Shown here: positions 23,462 to 31,141 of the stretch, in pieces
Numbering within the stretch: the stretch's first letter is position 1
Layout: every line of letters starts with the position of its first letter
Assembly (NCBI GenBank): GCA_028867735.1
Contig: JAGWFW010000004.1
Location: 10,885-72,879, forward strand
Reading direction: 5' to 3'
DNA length: 61,995 nucleotides
DNA from: Nitrososphaerota archaeon
GTDB taxonomy: Archaea; Thermoproteota; Nitrososphaeria; Nitrososphaerales; Nitrosopumilaceae
Translations under genes and position numbers: made by a program
Notes under the pieces: model-generated
Databases searched by the model: none
What the model saw: the letters and a program-made list of their open reading frames with translations, nothing else
Told to the model about the DNA's origin: nothing

Positions 23462-25216
23462 TCAGAAAAGATCTCGCACTATGGTCTGAATGCTGAGTAT
23501 GTCTTCCTCTTCCTGCTTTATCTTCTTCTCAATTACGCGTATCATAGAGTCTAGCCAGACATGGTGTGAGAAGAAGTTATGATACGTGTTTGCCGCTGTC
23601 ATCTCGTCGTCAACAACGGTGTCTTCTAGAAATTTTGTCGCCACGGTATCTGTGAGCTTTAAAATTCTCTGGTTCAGCTTGACACTCTTGAAGATCGGCT
23701 CTAATTTTGCGATATCCTCCTTAAAGTCTCCCTTGGTTAGAAGTATTTTCTCATGGAGAATTTTGAAATAAACTGCAACAAAAAACAGAGTCGCGTATCT
23801 TTTTGTCCTGTGGCCTCCCTTCTTCCCGTAATTTAGTGTCTTTTTTGCATACTCTTTCGCAAGATAAGGATACAGCAACAACCTGTAATCGTCTTTGAGT
23901 TTTTCATCAAACACTTCATCATACTTGCTTCCTCTTGGAAGAAATTGTGCAGGTGAGCTGTATGACTCGGTAGGTCTCTGTTCGATTCCAGCTACGAATG
24001 CCTGTATGGCATCTTTACCAACAATTACTTTTTTGTGATTGTCCGGAAGGTATTTGCTGTATGTTGGATCCCCGACAAATTCCAATTGTTGGGACTTGGT
24101 CTTGCTGTCAAACGATCCTGCCTGTATCTCGTAAAAATACCCGAGATTTTCCATCTGGGATTTGATGGATTTGTGAAAATCCATCAAAGAAACCAAGTCT
24201 TTTCCCCTTACAGCATTCTGAGAATTTCTGTATTTTGTAATGTTGTTCTGGTCCATCTCATCTGCCGCCTTGATTATTGTAACCGTGATGCTTCCCTCCA
24301 GATTGTGAGTGCGTTTTGCATGATCTAACACCGAATTGGAAGTCTGGGCACCATTGACTATCTGAGGAGCATGCAAAAGTATGGAATTGTCCTCAAGCTC
24401 CTCAAAATCATTTACGACTATGGTTATGCCGTTGTTATAGTAGAAGAATTTGTTGGGCGATTCCTGAAGAGTTTCACGCAGCCCCTTGTTTACAGTAGTC
24501 TTAAACTGCATCCACTGTCTTATGTTCGACTCAAAGACATAGTCCCTGTTCTTTGTTACAAAATTGGTCAATTCCCTAAGCTTCAGGATTCCAAGCAGTG
24601 TATCCTGATACCTCAATTTGCTTTCAAGCCTAATTGTGGCCTTTTTGCCTACCGCTGGTTTTTTGATCCTGTCCCATAGTTTTTGGATTATTGCATCTAT
24701 ATCGTATATCTCAACAGACTCGTAGGTTTCCTCGTCAATCTTTTGATCCGTGACATAAACACACTCTATTTTCAGGTGTCTTTGCTGGATCTGTGTTACC
24801 AAGTGAGCAATCTCGGGACGCATTTTTGTCACATCTTTGGCAAGCAGACTCTGCACATCATGTCTGAACTTGGCAATCGCTTCCATAGAATGAGCGGTGC
24901 CATATTTTGATTGGAAGAGATAGATCTTGTCCTCAGAAAAATCAACTGGTAGATATGCGTCTATGCCCAAATCGTTGGGTCCATCAATGATTGCATCAGT
25001 CGCATCGTCATCGGTAGCTTCAAAAACCCTCGTTAACACCCATTGGAGAAAGTTGTGGCCCTTTTCAACTTCATTCTGCGCGTCCTCTGCATACTCTTTT
25101 ACACTGTCGCGTATGTTCTGAACAAATCCTTCCAGTGGTTGTCCATTGGATGACTGTTGCACAGGCGGCCTTGCACCTGGTATGTACTCTAGCAACCCAT
25201 TGTTTCTTTCAATCAA
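23462..25216 (-). CDS. AIPR-family protein with Mrr-like nuclease motif
   Basis: A 584-residue protein. The middle and C-terminal region matches the AIPR (abortive infection phage resistance) family: FESNIRQWMQFKTTVNKG, KFFYYNNGITIVVND and HAPQIVNGAQTSN. Residues 70-110 carry NDLGIDAYLP, then IYLFQSKYG, giving D86, Q102 and K104, the D...QxK arrangement of Mrr-like PD-(D/E)XK nucleases. It is probably a phage-defence protein acting on nucleic acid. It lies between tRNA-Cys and the candidate small RNA, outside any operon of housekeeping genes, which suggests acquisition. The defence role is inferred from the family. Confidence 0.85.
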   Translation of the reverse strand: MIERNNGLLEYIPGARPPVQQSSNGQPLEGFVQNIRDSVKEYAEDAQNEVEKGHNFLQWVLTRVFEATDDDATDAIIDGPNDLGIDAYLPVDFSEDKIYLFQSKYGTAHSMEAIAKFRHDVQSLLAKDVTKMRPEIAHLVTQIQQRHLKIECVYVTDQKIDEETYESVEIYDIDAIIQKLWDRIKKPAVGKKATIRLESKLRYQDTLLGILKLRELTNFVTKNRDYVFESNIRQWMQFKTTVNKGLRETLQESPNKFFYYNNGITIVVNDFEELEDNSILLHAPQIVNGAQTSNSVLDHAKRTHNLEGSITVTIIKAADEMDQNNITKYRNSQNAVRGKDLVSLMDFHKSIKSQMENLGYFYEIQAGSFDSKTKSQQLEFVGDPTYSKYLPDNHKKVIVGKDAIQAFVAGIEQRPTESYSSPAQFLPRGSKYDEVFDEKLKDDYRLLLYPYLAKEYAKKTLNYGKKGGHRTKRYATLFFVAVYFKILHEKILLTKGDFKEDIAKLEPIFKSVKLNQRILKLTDTVATKFLEDTVVDDEMTAANTYHNFFSHHVWLDSMIRVIEKKIKQEEEDILSIQTIVRDLF

Positions 25217-25274
25217 TCTGAAATGGGTAGGATGTGGTATGTTTAGTAAAGTAGGTTATTATGATATCTGACAA

Positions 25275-25346
25275 AGGTGAGGAAGGGATTCGAACCCCTA
25301 TAGATTCGCTTTGCAGGCGAACGCATAGCCGCTCTGCCACCTCACC
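25275..25346 (-). tRNA. tRNA-Cys (GCA)
   Basis: Seventy-two bases on the minus strand: acceptor GGTGAGG/CCTCACC, discriminator T (the Cys identity base), anticodon stem TTCGC/GCGAA with loop CTGCAAA, and T-loop GGTTCGAATCC. No intron. CCA is not encoded. The AIPR gene begins 59 bases downstream. Confidence 0.96.
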
Positions 25347-25370
25347 GCAATCAAACAGGTTTCCTATGAA

Positions 25371-25380
25371 CAATTAAATC
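25371..25380 (-). promoter_or_regulatory. TATA-like box of tRNA-Cys
   Basis: Minus-strand GATTTAATTG is centred about 30 bases upstream of the tRNA 5' end, in the short gap after the histone stop codon. Confidence 0.5.
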
Positions 25381-25387
25381 TTTTAGA

Positions 25388-25609
25388 TCAGAATTTTGAA
25401 AACTGTTTTGCAGCTAGTCTAACATCTTCTGCTTTGATTGTTTTTCTACCTGCATGTGTGGACATTTCTACTGCACTTTTGGCAATGGATGCACCGACCT
25501 CTTCAAGTATTCTCCTCAATTCGTTTGCTGACTCGTCGCTTACCCTGTCAGCTCCTGCCTTTTTCAAGATCCTGTACATCACAGAAAGACCAAATTCAGA
25601 TGTTGTCAT
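25388..25609 (-). CDS. Archaeal histone (HMf family)
   Basis: A 73-residue histone fold that wraps DNA into hypernucleosome-like filaments. It shows the helices and DNA-binding loops of HMfA/HMfB: MYRILKKAGADRVSDES, LRRILEEVGASIAKSA and THAGRKTIKAEDVRLA, with the conserved RVSD and GRKTIKAEDV. It has no tails. A TATA-like CTCTTTTATC lies at 25631-25640, leaderless spacing, and a perfect inverted repeat fills the space between it and the start codon. Confidence 0.97.
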   Translation of the reverse strand: MTTSEFGLSVMYRILKKAGADRVSDESANELRRILEEVGASIAKSAVEMSTHAGRKTIKAEDVRLAAKQFSKF

Positions 25610-25627
25610 GGTATCATTCTAGATACC
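25610..25627. promoter_or_regulatory. Inverted repeat at the histone start
   Basis: GGTATC, six bases, GATACC: a perfect six-base inverted repeat directly before the histone ATG, covering the expected transcription start. It could bind a dimeric repressor. Position is the only support. Confidence 0.4.
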
Positions 25628-25709
25628 TACGATAAAAGAGTTCAAGTGGAAAAAAGACTATCTGGGAATCGATTTATACACACTATTTTTTATGGTAAAT
25701 GGTATACTC

Positions 25710-26465
25710 ATGAGTTGGCTAACTGACGCTCATATCCATCTATCAGATGACGAATTCAAACCAGAACTGCCGTTTATTCTTGCAGCTATGGACAGGATGA
25801 AAATGAGGGCATGTTGCGTTTCCATGGACTATGCAAGTTCGAATGCAACGCTTGCCATCGGTGAGAAAAGCAGATTGGTCCTGCCTTTCCTTGGGATACA
25901 TCCGGAGAAAGCAGGCGGCGATCTAGAGCCAGTAACAAACCTGATTCTGGATAATTCAGACAGAATATCTGGCATAGGGGAGATTGGCCTTGACAGGACA
26001 TATGTCCCAGACGATGATGGTTTCAAACGTCAGGTTCATGTCTTTGAAAAAATGCTGTCACTGGCAGAAAAACTTGGCAAGCCAGTGTCAATCCATTCAC
26101 GAAAGACATTGGATGAGATATTCTCTATTTTGTCGTCATATCGCCTTGCTGGCACGCTGCTGCACTGGTTTGCAGGAAACAAAAAGCAACTGCAAAAAGC
26201 AATGGATGTCGGATGTTACGTTTCATACGGACCTGCGATGGTTTATTCTCAAGACAAACAAGTTCTCCTTTCTCAAACTTGTCTTGACAAGGTATTGATG
26301 GAAACTGATGGACCGGTAAAGTTTTCCAAGTGTTTTGGATACAAGACTGCGCAAATAACTTTTCTTCCAAGTGTTCTCTTTTGCGCCTCCAACATTCTTG
26401 GCAAGCGATATGATGAGACACTTGAAATCGTGGAAAAAAATACCAATTCATATCTTGGCATATAG
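25710..26465 (+). CDS. TatD-family metal-dependent hydrolase
   Basis: About 251 residues from ATG 25710 (another ATG at 25692 adds six). Metal-site motifs: TDAHIHLS, GEIGLDR, VSIHSRK, LLHWFAG and LMETDGP. The last normally carries the Asp that completes the binuclear metal site. TatD proteins are 3'-5' DNases or related hydrolases. Its stop lies 17 bases before eS17, suggesting co-transcription. Confidence 0.92.
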   Translation: MSWLTDAHIHLSDDEFKPELPFILAAMDRMKMRACCVSMDYASSNATLAIGEKSRLVLPFLGIHPEKAGGDLEPVTNLILDNSDRISGIGEIGLDRTYVPDDDGFKRQVHVFEKMLSLAEKLGKPVSIHSRKTLDEIFSILSSYRLAGTLLHWFAGNKKQLQKAMDVGCYVSYGPAMVYSQDKQVLLSQTCLDKVLMETDGPVKFSKCFGYKTAQITFLPSVLFCASNILGKRYDETLEIVEKNTNSYLGI

Positions 26466-26481
26466 GTATAAAATACCCCTT

Positions 26482-26754
26482 ATGCCAATCGGTAACGTGA
26501 ATAGAGTCAGACGAATTTCTACGGAACTAATGACTACTTATAAAGGAAAATTTGGCGTCGACTTTAAACAAAATAAGAAAATACTTGACGAAGTTGCTGT
26601 AGTCAGATCAAAGGGACTAAAAAATGAGATTGCAGGATATATCACAGCCCATCTGCGAAGAGAACTTGAAGAACAAAAGGAAAAAGAATCACTGGCACCA
26701 CAGGATGAGACCATCGCTGAGACTGAAGAGCTGGAAGAACAGCTGGTCAGCTAA
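26482..26754 (+). CDS. rps17e: Ribosomal protein eS17
   Basis: Ninety residues beginning MPIGNVNRVRRISTELM, followed by KGKFGVDFKQNKKIL and an acidic, Glu-rich C-terminal tail after HLRRELEEQKEKE that is typical of thaumarchaeal versions. The ATG at 26482 was chosen because upstream in-frame sequence overlaps tatD. A TATA-like GTATAAAAT lies a few bases from the tatD stop and may drive a second transcript. Confidence 0.95.
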   Translation: MPIGNVNRVRRISTELMTTYKGKFGVDFKQNKKILDEVAVVRSKGLKNEIAGYITAHLRRELEEQKEKESLAPQDETIAETEELEEQLVS

Positions 26755-26813
26755 GCATTTCTTGTATATAAAAAACCAATAATTCCATATTGAACCAACT
26801 AATTTCTTAATCC

Positions 26814-27593
26814 ATGATAACGGTCAAACTTCTTGGCGGTATCAGGAAATCCTTTCTGTCTGATACTGTATCAATTGAAAAAAACTCCATGTCCGTATCT
26901 GATCTTCTTGACTTTCTCCAAGGCTTGGTTCAAAAAAACATGCCTGTATTTGACACGAGAAATATTCTTGTAGCGATAAACGGTGCCGATTCGTCCGTTC
27001 TGCAAGGAAACGAAACTCTTCTTAGGGACGGTGATGTTATCAGCATAATTCCTGTGGTTCATGGAGGCAGCAAAACAAGAACCAACTTTAGGATCTCAAA
27101 TTACCATGTAGAATTAATCAGGATTGGAAAGACAAGTGCCGATCCCGTGAGATTTCTTGAATCTATACGAACCAGATTCCCAACTATTGTTATTCAGGGC
27201 ATTAGATCAAAGTACATTCTAAGTGTAAATCATGCAAAGAGAGTCATTGAAGTCTCCCTAGCGGCAAACAAGGCCGGAACCCTGCTTTCAAATAAAGTTG
27301 AAACTGACATGCTTATGAGATTTGCAGCAAGCAAGCAGATAAGTGACGCAATCTCCAAAGCGGGATTGCAAAAGGACGGTGATTCGATTCTGATTGCGAT
27401 TGGAAGAGAATCGCTAGTGAACAAACTTGTTGCAGATCTGAATCCTATGGTAAAACCAATGATGCCCTTTCCCAAAAATGCCAATTTCTTAAAAAAAGAG
27501 TTCAAAATAACAAAAAAAGAACTTGACTGTGTAATGTCATCAGAACCGCTTGAGGATCTCCTAGTTGAGAGATCTGCAGTCCTACTCCATTGA
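26814..27593 (+). CDS. MoaD/ThiS-like beta-grasp domain fused to Cgi121 (KEOPS)
   Basis: A 259-residue fusion. Residues 1-85 look like a ubiquitin-like sulfur-carrier domain: MITVKLLGGIRKSF, ILVAINGADSSVL, LRDGDVISIIPVVHGG, ending in Gly84-Gly85. Residues 90-259 match Cgi121/TPRKB, the KEOPS subunit that recruits tRNA for t6A: VRFLESIRTRFPTIVIQGIR and HAKRVIEVSLAANKAG. The Gly-Gly is internal, so the domain could be a cleavable precursor or a permanent ubiquitin-like tag. A t6A partner, Sua5, is encoded 0.5 kb away. The first domain is a pattern assignment. Confidence 0.8.
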   Translation: MITVKLLGGIRKSFLSDTVSIEKNSMSVSDLLDFLQGLVQKNMPVFDTRNILVAINGADSSVLQGNETLLRDGDVISIIPVVHGGSKTRTNFRISNYHVELIRIGKTSADPVRFLESIRTRFPTIVIQGIRSKYILSVNHAKRVIEVSLAANKAGTLLSNKVETDMLMRFAASKQISDAISKAGLQKDGDSILIAIGRESLVNKLVADLNPMVKPMMPFPKNANFLKKEFKITKKELDCVMSSEPLEDLLVERSAVLLH

Positions 27594-28103
27594 ATCTCGT
27601 TTTACTTTCAAAGTACTCACTATGTCAGAGTCTTTTAGTATGGAGATTCCTGCCATGTCTCCAAGAATTTCAACCATAATGTTCCAATCATATTCTTCCA
27701 AGGACACCTTGTTTTTCACAATTCCTGCAATTGAGTCGATCAACTCCTTAGTTGATAGCTCCGAGCCTCGTTTTTCAATTGTAATTCTGTAAGAATCACC
27801 TGACTGCATACAGTCTGCATGTTTTTGCACTGCCGTCACTATGTTATCAAGCGTGGTCCTAATGGACTCTTGAATCGGTATGAACCTGTGGCAGTATCTG
27901 ACGCTCCACGGCTCGTCAAGAATCTTTGTTCTGATCCTGTCTACTACTTGGAAAGGATCTAGAGATGTATCGACCACTACTATGCCAGAAAACCTACTGT
28001 GTTCTGTTTTGGCCTCTGCATCACCCAGTATGGCAAGAATCTTTGAAATCTCATCAGATGCCTCTTCTTCAAGGTGACGACTGCATGTTACAATTAGGTT
28101 CAA
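27582..28103 (-). CDS. THUMP-domain RNA-binding protein
   Basis: A 173-residue protein starting NLIVTCSRHLEEEASDEI. The THUMP-typical end region is CHRFIPIQESIRTTLDNI, then DSYRITIEKRGSELSTKELI and KVSLEEYDWNIMVEILGD. The layout resembles THUMPD1/Tan1, adaptor for tRNA ac4C formation, with no catalytic domain. Its start overlaps the Sua5 stop by four bases, and its end overlaps the Cgi121 fusion by 12. Confidence 0.85.
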   Translation of the reverse strand: MNLIVTCSRHLEEEASDEISKILAILGDAEAKTEHSRFSGIVVVDTSLDPFQVVDRIRTKILDEPWSVRYCHRFIPIQESIRTTLDNIVTAVQKHADCMQSGDSYRITIEKRGSELSTKELIDSIAGIVKNKVSLEEYDWNIMVEILGDMAGISILKDSDIVSTLKVKRDSME

Positions 28104-28699
28104 ACTAGCGAAAGCAGCTCCTTTTCGCTAATTTTTCCTTCCCGTATTATGTCAAACCTGTCACCTGCTACTCTGACGATTGTTGATTCTACAGGATTTG
28201 GTATGCTCCCGCCGTCTAACAGTATGTCATATCCGCTCAATTTCTCTATCACCTCTGTAGAGTCTGCAGCAGAAGGCTGGCCGGATGGATTTGCGCTGGT
28301 TCCAACAAGCAGTTTGCATTCTTTGAGAAGTTCTAATACGCATGGATGGTTGGGAACACGTACTGCTATCTTTTTATCAAGACCAAGAGACTTTGCAATC
28401 TTTTCTTCTTTCACATCAAGAATTAATGTTAATGGACCAGGCCAGAATCTAGACGCGAATCTCTGTGATAACTTGTCAAAGACTGCGATCTTTGATATCT
28501 CAAAAATAGAAAGTCCTAGGACCGGAAGTTGTTTTGATCCCTCCCGTCCTTTAATCTTGTAAATTGTTTCTACCGCTTTGCTATTGAATGGATCACATCC
28601 TATTCCGTATACCGTATCCGTAGGAAAGACTGCAATGCCTCCACTCTTGATTATCCTGGAAGCCATGGAAATTCCATCGCGGTTGCAGGACACAATCAT
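28100..28699 (-). CDS. Sua5/YrdC threonylcarbamoyl-AMP synthase
   Basis: First enzyme of tRNA t6A37 synthesis. The 199-residue protein has IKSGGIAVFPTDTVYGIGCD, KGREGSKQLPVLGL, FWPGPLTLIL, AVRVPNHPCV and LVGTSANPSGQPSA. The C-terminal Sua5 domain of longer homologues is absent, so it is a YrdC-type short form. It is first in the operon with the THUMP gene, and together with the nearby Cgi121 fusion it makes a t6A neighbourhood. Confidence 0.95.
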   Translation of the reverse strand: MIVSCNRDGISMASRIIKSGGIAVFPTDTVYGIGCDPFNSKAVETIYKIKGREGSKQLPVLGLSIFEISKIAVFDKLSQRFASRFWPGPLTLILDVKEEKIAKSLGLDKKIAVRVPNHPCVLELLKECKLLVGTSANPSGQPSAADSTEVIEKLSGYDILLDGGSIPNPVESTIVRVAGDRFDIIREGKISEKELLSLV

Positions 28700-28772
28700 G
28701 AATTATCTGATAAACGATGTAAATTATCTCTTATTCTAAAAATGATATAAAGCCCAATCGCGTATACCTTGC

Positions 28773-28883
28773 ATGGAAGAGGAAATACCTCAATGTCACT
28801 GTCCACCGGGTGGAGAGACATATGAAAACGATGACGGCATGAGCATCTGTGTTTCATGTGGTGGCTGGGTAACCCCTGTGTGA
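28773..28883 (+). CDS. 36-residue zinc-knuckle microprotein
   Basis: Starts MEEEIPQCHCPPGGETYEN and ends ICVSCGGWVTPV; two CxC/CxxC pairs able to bind one zinc. A TATA-like GATATAAAG lies about 27 bases before the ATG, consistent with a leaderless transcript. Real but uncharacterised. Confidence 0.6.
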   Translation: MEEEIPQCHCPPGGETYENDDGMSICVSCGGWVTPV

Positions 28884-28951
28884 CAACACCATTTGCAAAT
28901 AACCGTATTCTGTAAGTAGTCTTTTATAGGAAAATATTTTCTCTGATCTTC

Positions 28952-29041
28952 ATGTCTGAAGAATTTGAGAATGATTTTGAAGATGAATTCGACGACGATA
29001 TGGATGACGAGTACGAAGACGTTGAAAATGGCTCTGGCTAA
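28952..29041 (+). CDS. 29-residue highly acidic microprotein
   Basis: About 60 percent of the residues are Asp or Glu (it starts MSEEFENDFEDEFDDDMD). A TATA-like TTTTATAGG lies about 25 bases upstream. Its stop overlaps the convergent winged-helix gene by four bases. It could mimic nucleic acid or bind basic proteins such as histone or ribosomal proteins, but no function is known. Short length makes coding status uncertain. Confidence 0.5.
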   Translation: MSEEFENDFEDEFDDDMDDEYEDVENGSG

Positions 29042-29328
29042 ATTCTTAACCCGAAGGAATCTGCAAACTCTCTGAATCCGCGGTATGCCTGCAGAAACTC
29101 CCTGCCCCTAGAGCTTATTCTGTACTTGCATGCTCTTTCTGATGTAGTCTGTTCTAAAAGTCCCTGTTGAACCAGTGTTTCTAGTATTTTTGCCAGCCTT
29201 CCATATGAGACATTGGCCTTTCGAATCAGATATGTTACGCTTGCACCTGCTTCATCCGGCGCCTCATCTCTAGTAGTAGAGAGTATGTCTCCTATGATAC
29301 TCATGTGGGTTCTATACACTGCCGCCAA
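29038..29328 (-). CDS. Winged-helix transcriptional regulator (paralog B)
   Basis: Ninety-six residues: VYRTHMSIIGDILSTT, helix-turn-helix region VTYLIRKANVSYGRLAKILE, wing (TSERACKYRISSRG) and the end FREFADSFGLRI. It is clearly paralogous to 22200-22481. Its start overlaps the end of the membrane protein gene by 17 bases, so the pair is one transcription unit and may be a sensor and regulator. Confidence 0.85.
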   Translation of the reverse strand: MAAVYRTHMSIIGDILSTTRDEAPDEAGASVTYLIRKANVSYGRLAKILETLVQQGLLEQTTSERACKYRISSRGREFLQAYRGFREFADSFGLRI

Positions 29329-29962
29329 ATTTCATACCTCCTCTTAAGGGAACTTGAGAGATTGGAACAAACAGTGCTCCAAGGCCTATTATTTTTGTAG
29401 AAAGTGAGACAAAGTATAGTATTGATTTTGGAAATACTACAGAGTACCAGCCAAGAAATTCGCCCAAGGCAAGCAACCCAAGTCCTGCAGCAACGAAGAT
29501 AGTGCTTCTCTTCCTGCTCTCCATATACGACATAATGGTCTCAATTGTGCCATATACCAATAGGATAAAAGAAATTGACCTTATAATATGCTCAAGTGCA
29601 TTACCGGGTATGATGAAAAGAGGCACCACTATGGATTTGAAATACCGCGATTTTGGGAAAAATGACTTGATGCCGTGAGAGAATGCGATGAAAAAGTATC
29701 CTACCGTCTGTATTCCTATGCCAAGTGTCTGGATCCAGTTGTCAATCTGACTGTAACCGAATACAAATAGCTCTATCATGTATCCAAACCCAACAACTCC
29801 AAAACCTATTCCAATTGAAAAAAAGGAAATGTTTAGCCTAAACAAAGTCGGACTTCCGGTGTTCTTGAATCCTATGTAGGAAAAAACTCCCAGTGCAATT
29901 CCAACCACAAATCCTAACAAGTTAAGAGCTATCTCAAGAACAGCATCAGATGCAATCGCCAA
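29312..29962 (-). CDS. Seven-helix integral membrane protein
   Basis: A 216-residue protein with about seven hydrophobic segments: LLGFVVGIALGVFSYIGF near 15, SFFSIGIGFGVVGFGYMI near 47, a third near 80, FIIPGNAL and SISFILLVYGTIETIM near 115-145, FVAAGLGLLALGEFLGWYSV near 156 and the last near 185. No transport motif is seen. It is the first gene of the operon with winged-helix paralog B, which suggests a membrane sensor controlling, or controlled by, that regulator. Confidence 0.8.
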   Translation of the reverse strand: MAIASDAVLEIALNLLGFVVGIALGVFSYIGFKNTGSPTLFRLNISFFSIGIGFGVVGFGYMIELFVFGYSQIDNWIQTLGIGIQTVGYFFIAFSHGIKSFFPKSRYFKSIVVPLFIIPGNALEHIIRSISFILLVYGTIETIMSYMESRKRSTIFVAAGLGLLALGEFLGWYSVVFPKSILYFVSLSTKIIGLGALFVPISQVPLRGGMKFGGSV

Positions 29963-30013
29963 CTAAGCGCACTAGTCTTTTGAAATTAATTAAGCCTTGC
30001 AGTTATTTTTTTT

Positions 30014-30220
30014 CTACCAGTCATCAAGAGTTCCTGCTGTATTGCCATTGGTATCAGTGGCATAATCCCCCAATACGTCCGAATATCTGGCATCCTTGTA
30101 CGTCAAGAGCCTCACATACTCGCCGTATGTCATATCTAGGGAACATTTTGAACACTTGACATATGAAAAATCATCCCCCAGTTCCGCTATCTGGTCGCAT
30201 TTGGGGCACTTGATCTTCAT
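30014..30220 (-). CDS. Small zinc-ribbon protein
   Basis: Sixty-eight residues starting MKIKCPKCDQIAELGDDFSY and VKCSKCSLDMTYGEY: two CxxC knuckles. The tail is acidic and polar (DVLGDYATDTNGNTAG). Stand-alone zinc ribbons of this type are common in archaea; a role is not known. Confidence 0.8.
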   Translation of the reverse strand: MKIKCPKCDQIAELGDDFSYVKCSKCSLDMTYGEYVRLLTYKDARYSDVLGDYATDTNGNTAGTLDDW

Positions 30221-30328
30221 ATCTTAATTTCTCTGTTTTCCCTAATATCTCTTCTTAAGGGGATGGAAGAATACGGGATTTGACATCTTGAACTAAGAAA
30301 TAAATTGCTATATTTTTGATATCTTGCT

Positions 30329-30604
30329 ATGGCACGAATCTGCACTAAATGTAAAAAGGAGATTCCAGATGGCATGGAACTAGATCCTATAGCGGCCGTC
30401 TATCCTTGCTGCAACCCGTGTTGGGAAGAATGGAAGCAGTACAGAGTAATGGTGATGAATGAAATGAGGCTAGACATGTCAATGCCCGATCACCGAAAAG
30501 TAGTGAAAAGGTATGAAAAAGTCTTCGTAGGGGTAATGACGCCAGAAGGCGACGTCGTAAATTTCGCAGATGAGAATCAGCGAAAACCGGACAAGACACT
30601 CTAG
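30329..30604 (+). CDS. YggX-like (Fe(II)-trafficking) protein with N-terminal zinc motif
   Basis: Ninety-one residues. The N-terminus has RICTKCKKEI and YPCCNPCWEEW, a four-Cys-plus metal site. The following EWKQYRVMVMNEMRLDMSM and PDHRKVVKRYEKVF match the core of bacterial YggX, which protects Fe-S clusters and keeps iron reduced. YggX itself carries one Cys near its N-terminus, so the extra Cys pairs are unusual. A TATA-like box, TTGCTATATTTTTG, lies about 20-30 bases upstream. The assignment is by pattern. Confidence 0.6.
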   Translation: MARICTKCKKEIPDGMELDPIAAVYPCCNPCWEEWKQYRVMVMNEMRLDMSMPDHRKVVKRYEKVFVGVMTPEGDVVNFADENQRKPDKTL

Positions 30605-31062
30605 ATTCCTATCTCTTTCTTTGCTCTTTCTGGAATTACAAGGCTAATTCTCTTTTTTGACTCGCCATCCAGCGAATCTGTGATTTTTTTTATAGTGTTT
30701 GAGATCATGCTTCTCTGCTCGTCTGTCAGCATGAGGTAAATCTCTAAAATCCCGTCAAGGTTGAACAGGATGATTTTTTCCGGATTGCCTGCGATCTCAG
30801 TAATGTACGCACCGAACATTATGCTTCTCTGTTCTTCTGACAAGTTACACAGCACCTCAAGCCATGTCTTAAACAGGGTAGAAAATCTATCAAACTGTAT
30901 TGTGGGCCCGGCCTGCAAGGCATTGTTTATGATCTCCTGTTTGTCTTCGCTTGACATTGAAAAGAACTCGGACAATCTTTTTTGCAATATGGGTTTGCGC
31001 AGAAATTCTGGAAGGTTTGCAAGAGAAACAATAATGTTTCCTGCATAGTTTGGCTGTGACAT
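30601..31062 (-). CDS. Hypothetical helical protein, 153 residues
   Basis: A soluble, almost wholly alpha-helical protein. Two segments resemble each other: SMSSEDKQEIINNAL, NLSEEQRSIMFGAY and MLTDEQRSMISNTI each have (S/T)xE(D/Q)(K/R)xxI, suggesting a helical repeat. No known family recognised. It ends four bases inside the convergent YggX-like gene. Confidence 0.7.
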   Translation of the reverse strand: MSQPNYAGNIIVSLANLPEFLRKPILQKRLSEFFSMSSEDKQEIINNALQAGPTIQFDRFSTLFKTWLEVLCNLSEEQRSIMFGAYITEIAGNPEKIILFNLDGILEIYLMLTDEQRSMISNTIKKITDSLDGESKKRISLVIPERAKKEIGI

Positions 31063-31141
31063 GCAAAGTTGGGTTCATCTTCTTTGCTAAAATTGTATTG
31101 CTAAGACTTGGCTTAAATATCTCCGTCTGCGCTCATCCTTT

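Noticed and set aside
26371-26481. Longer eS17 start
   Set aside because: It overlaps tatD and does not look like ribosomal protein sequence.
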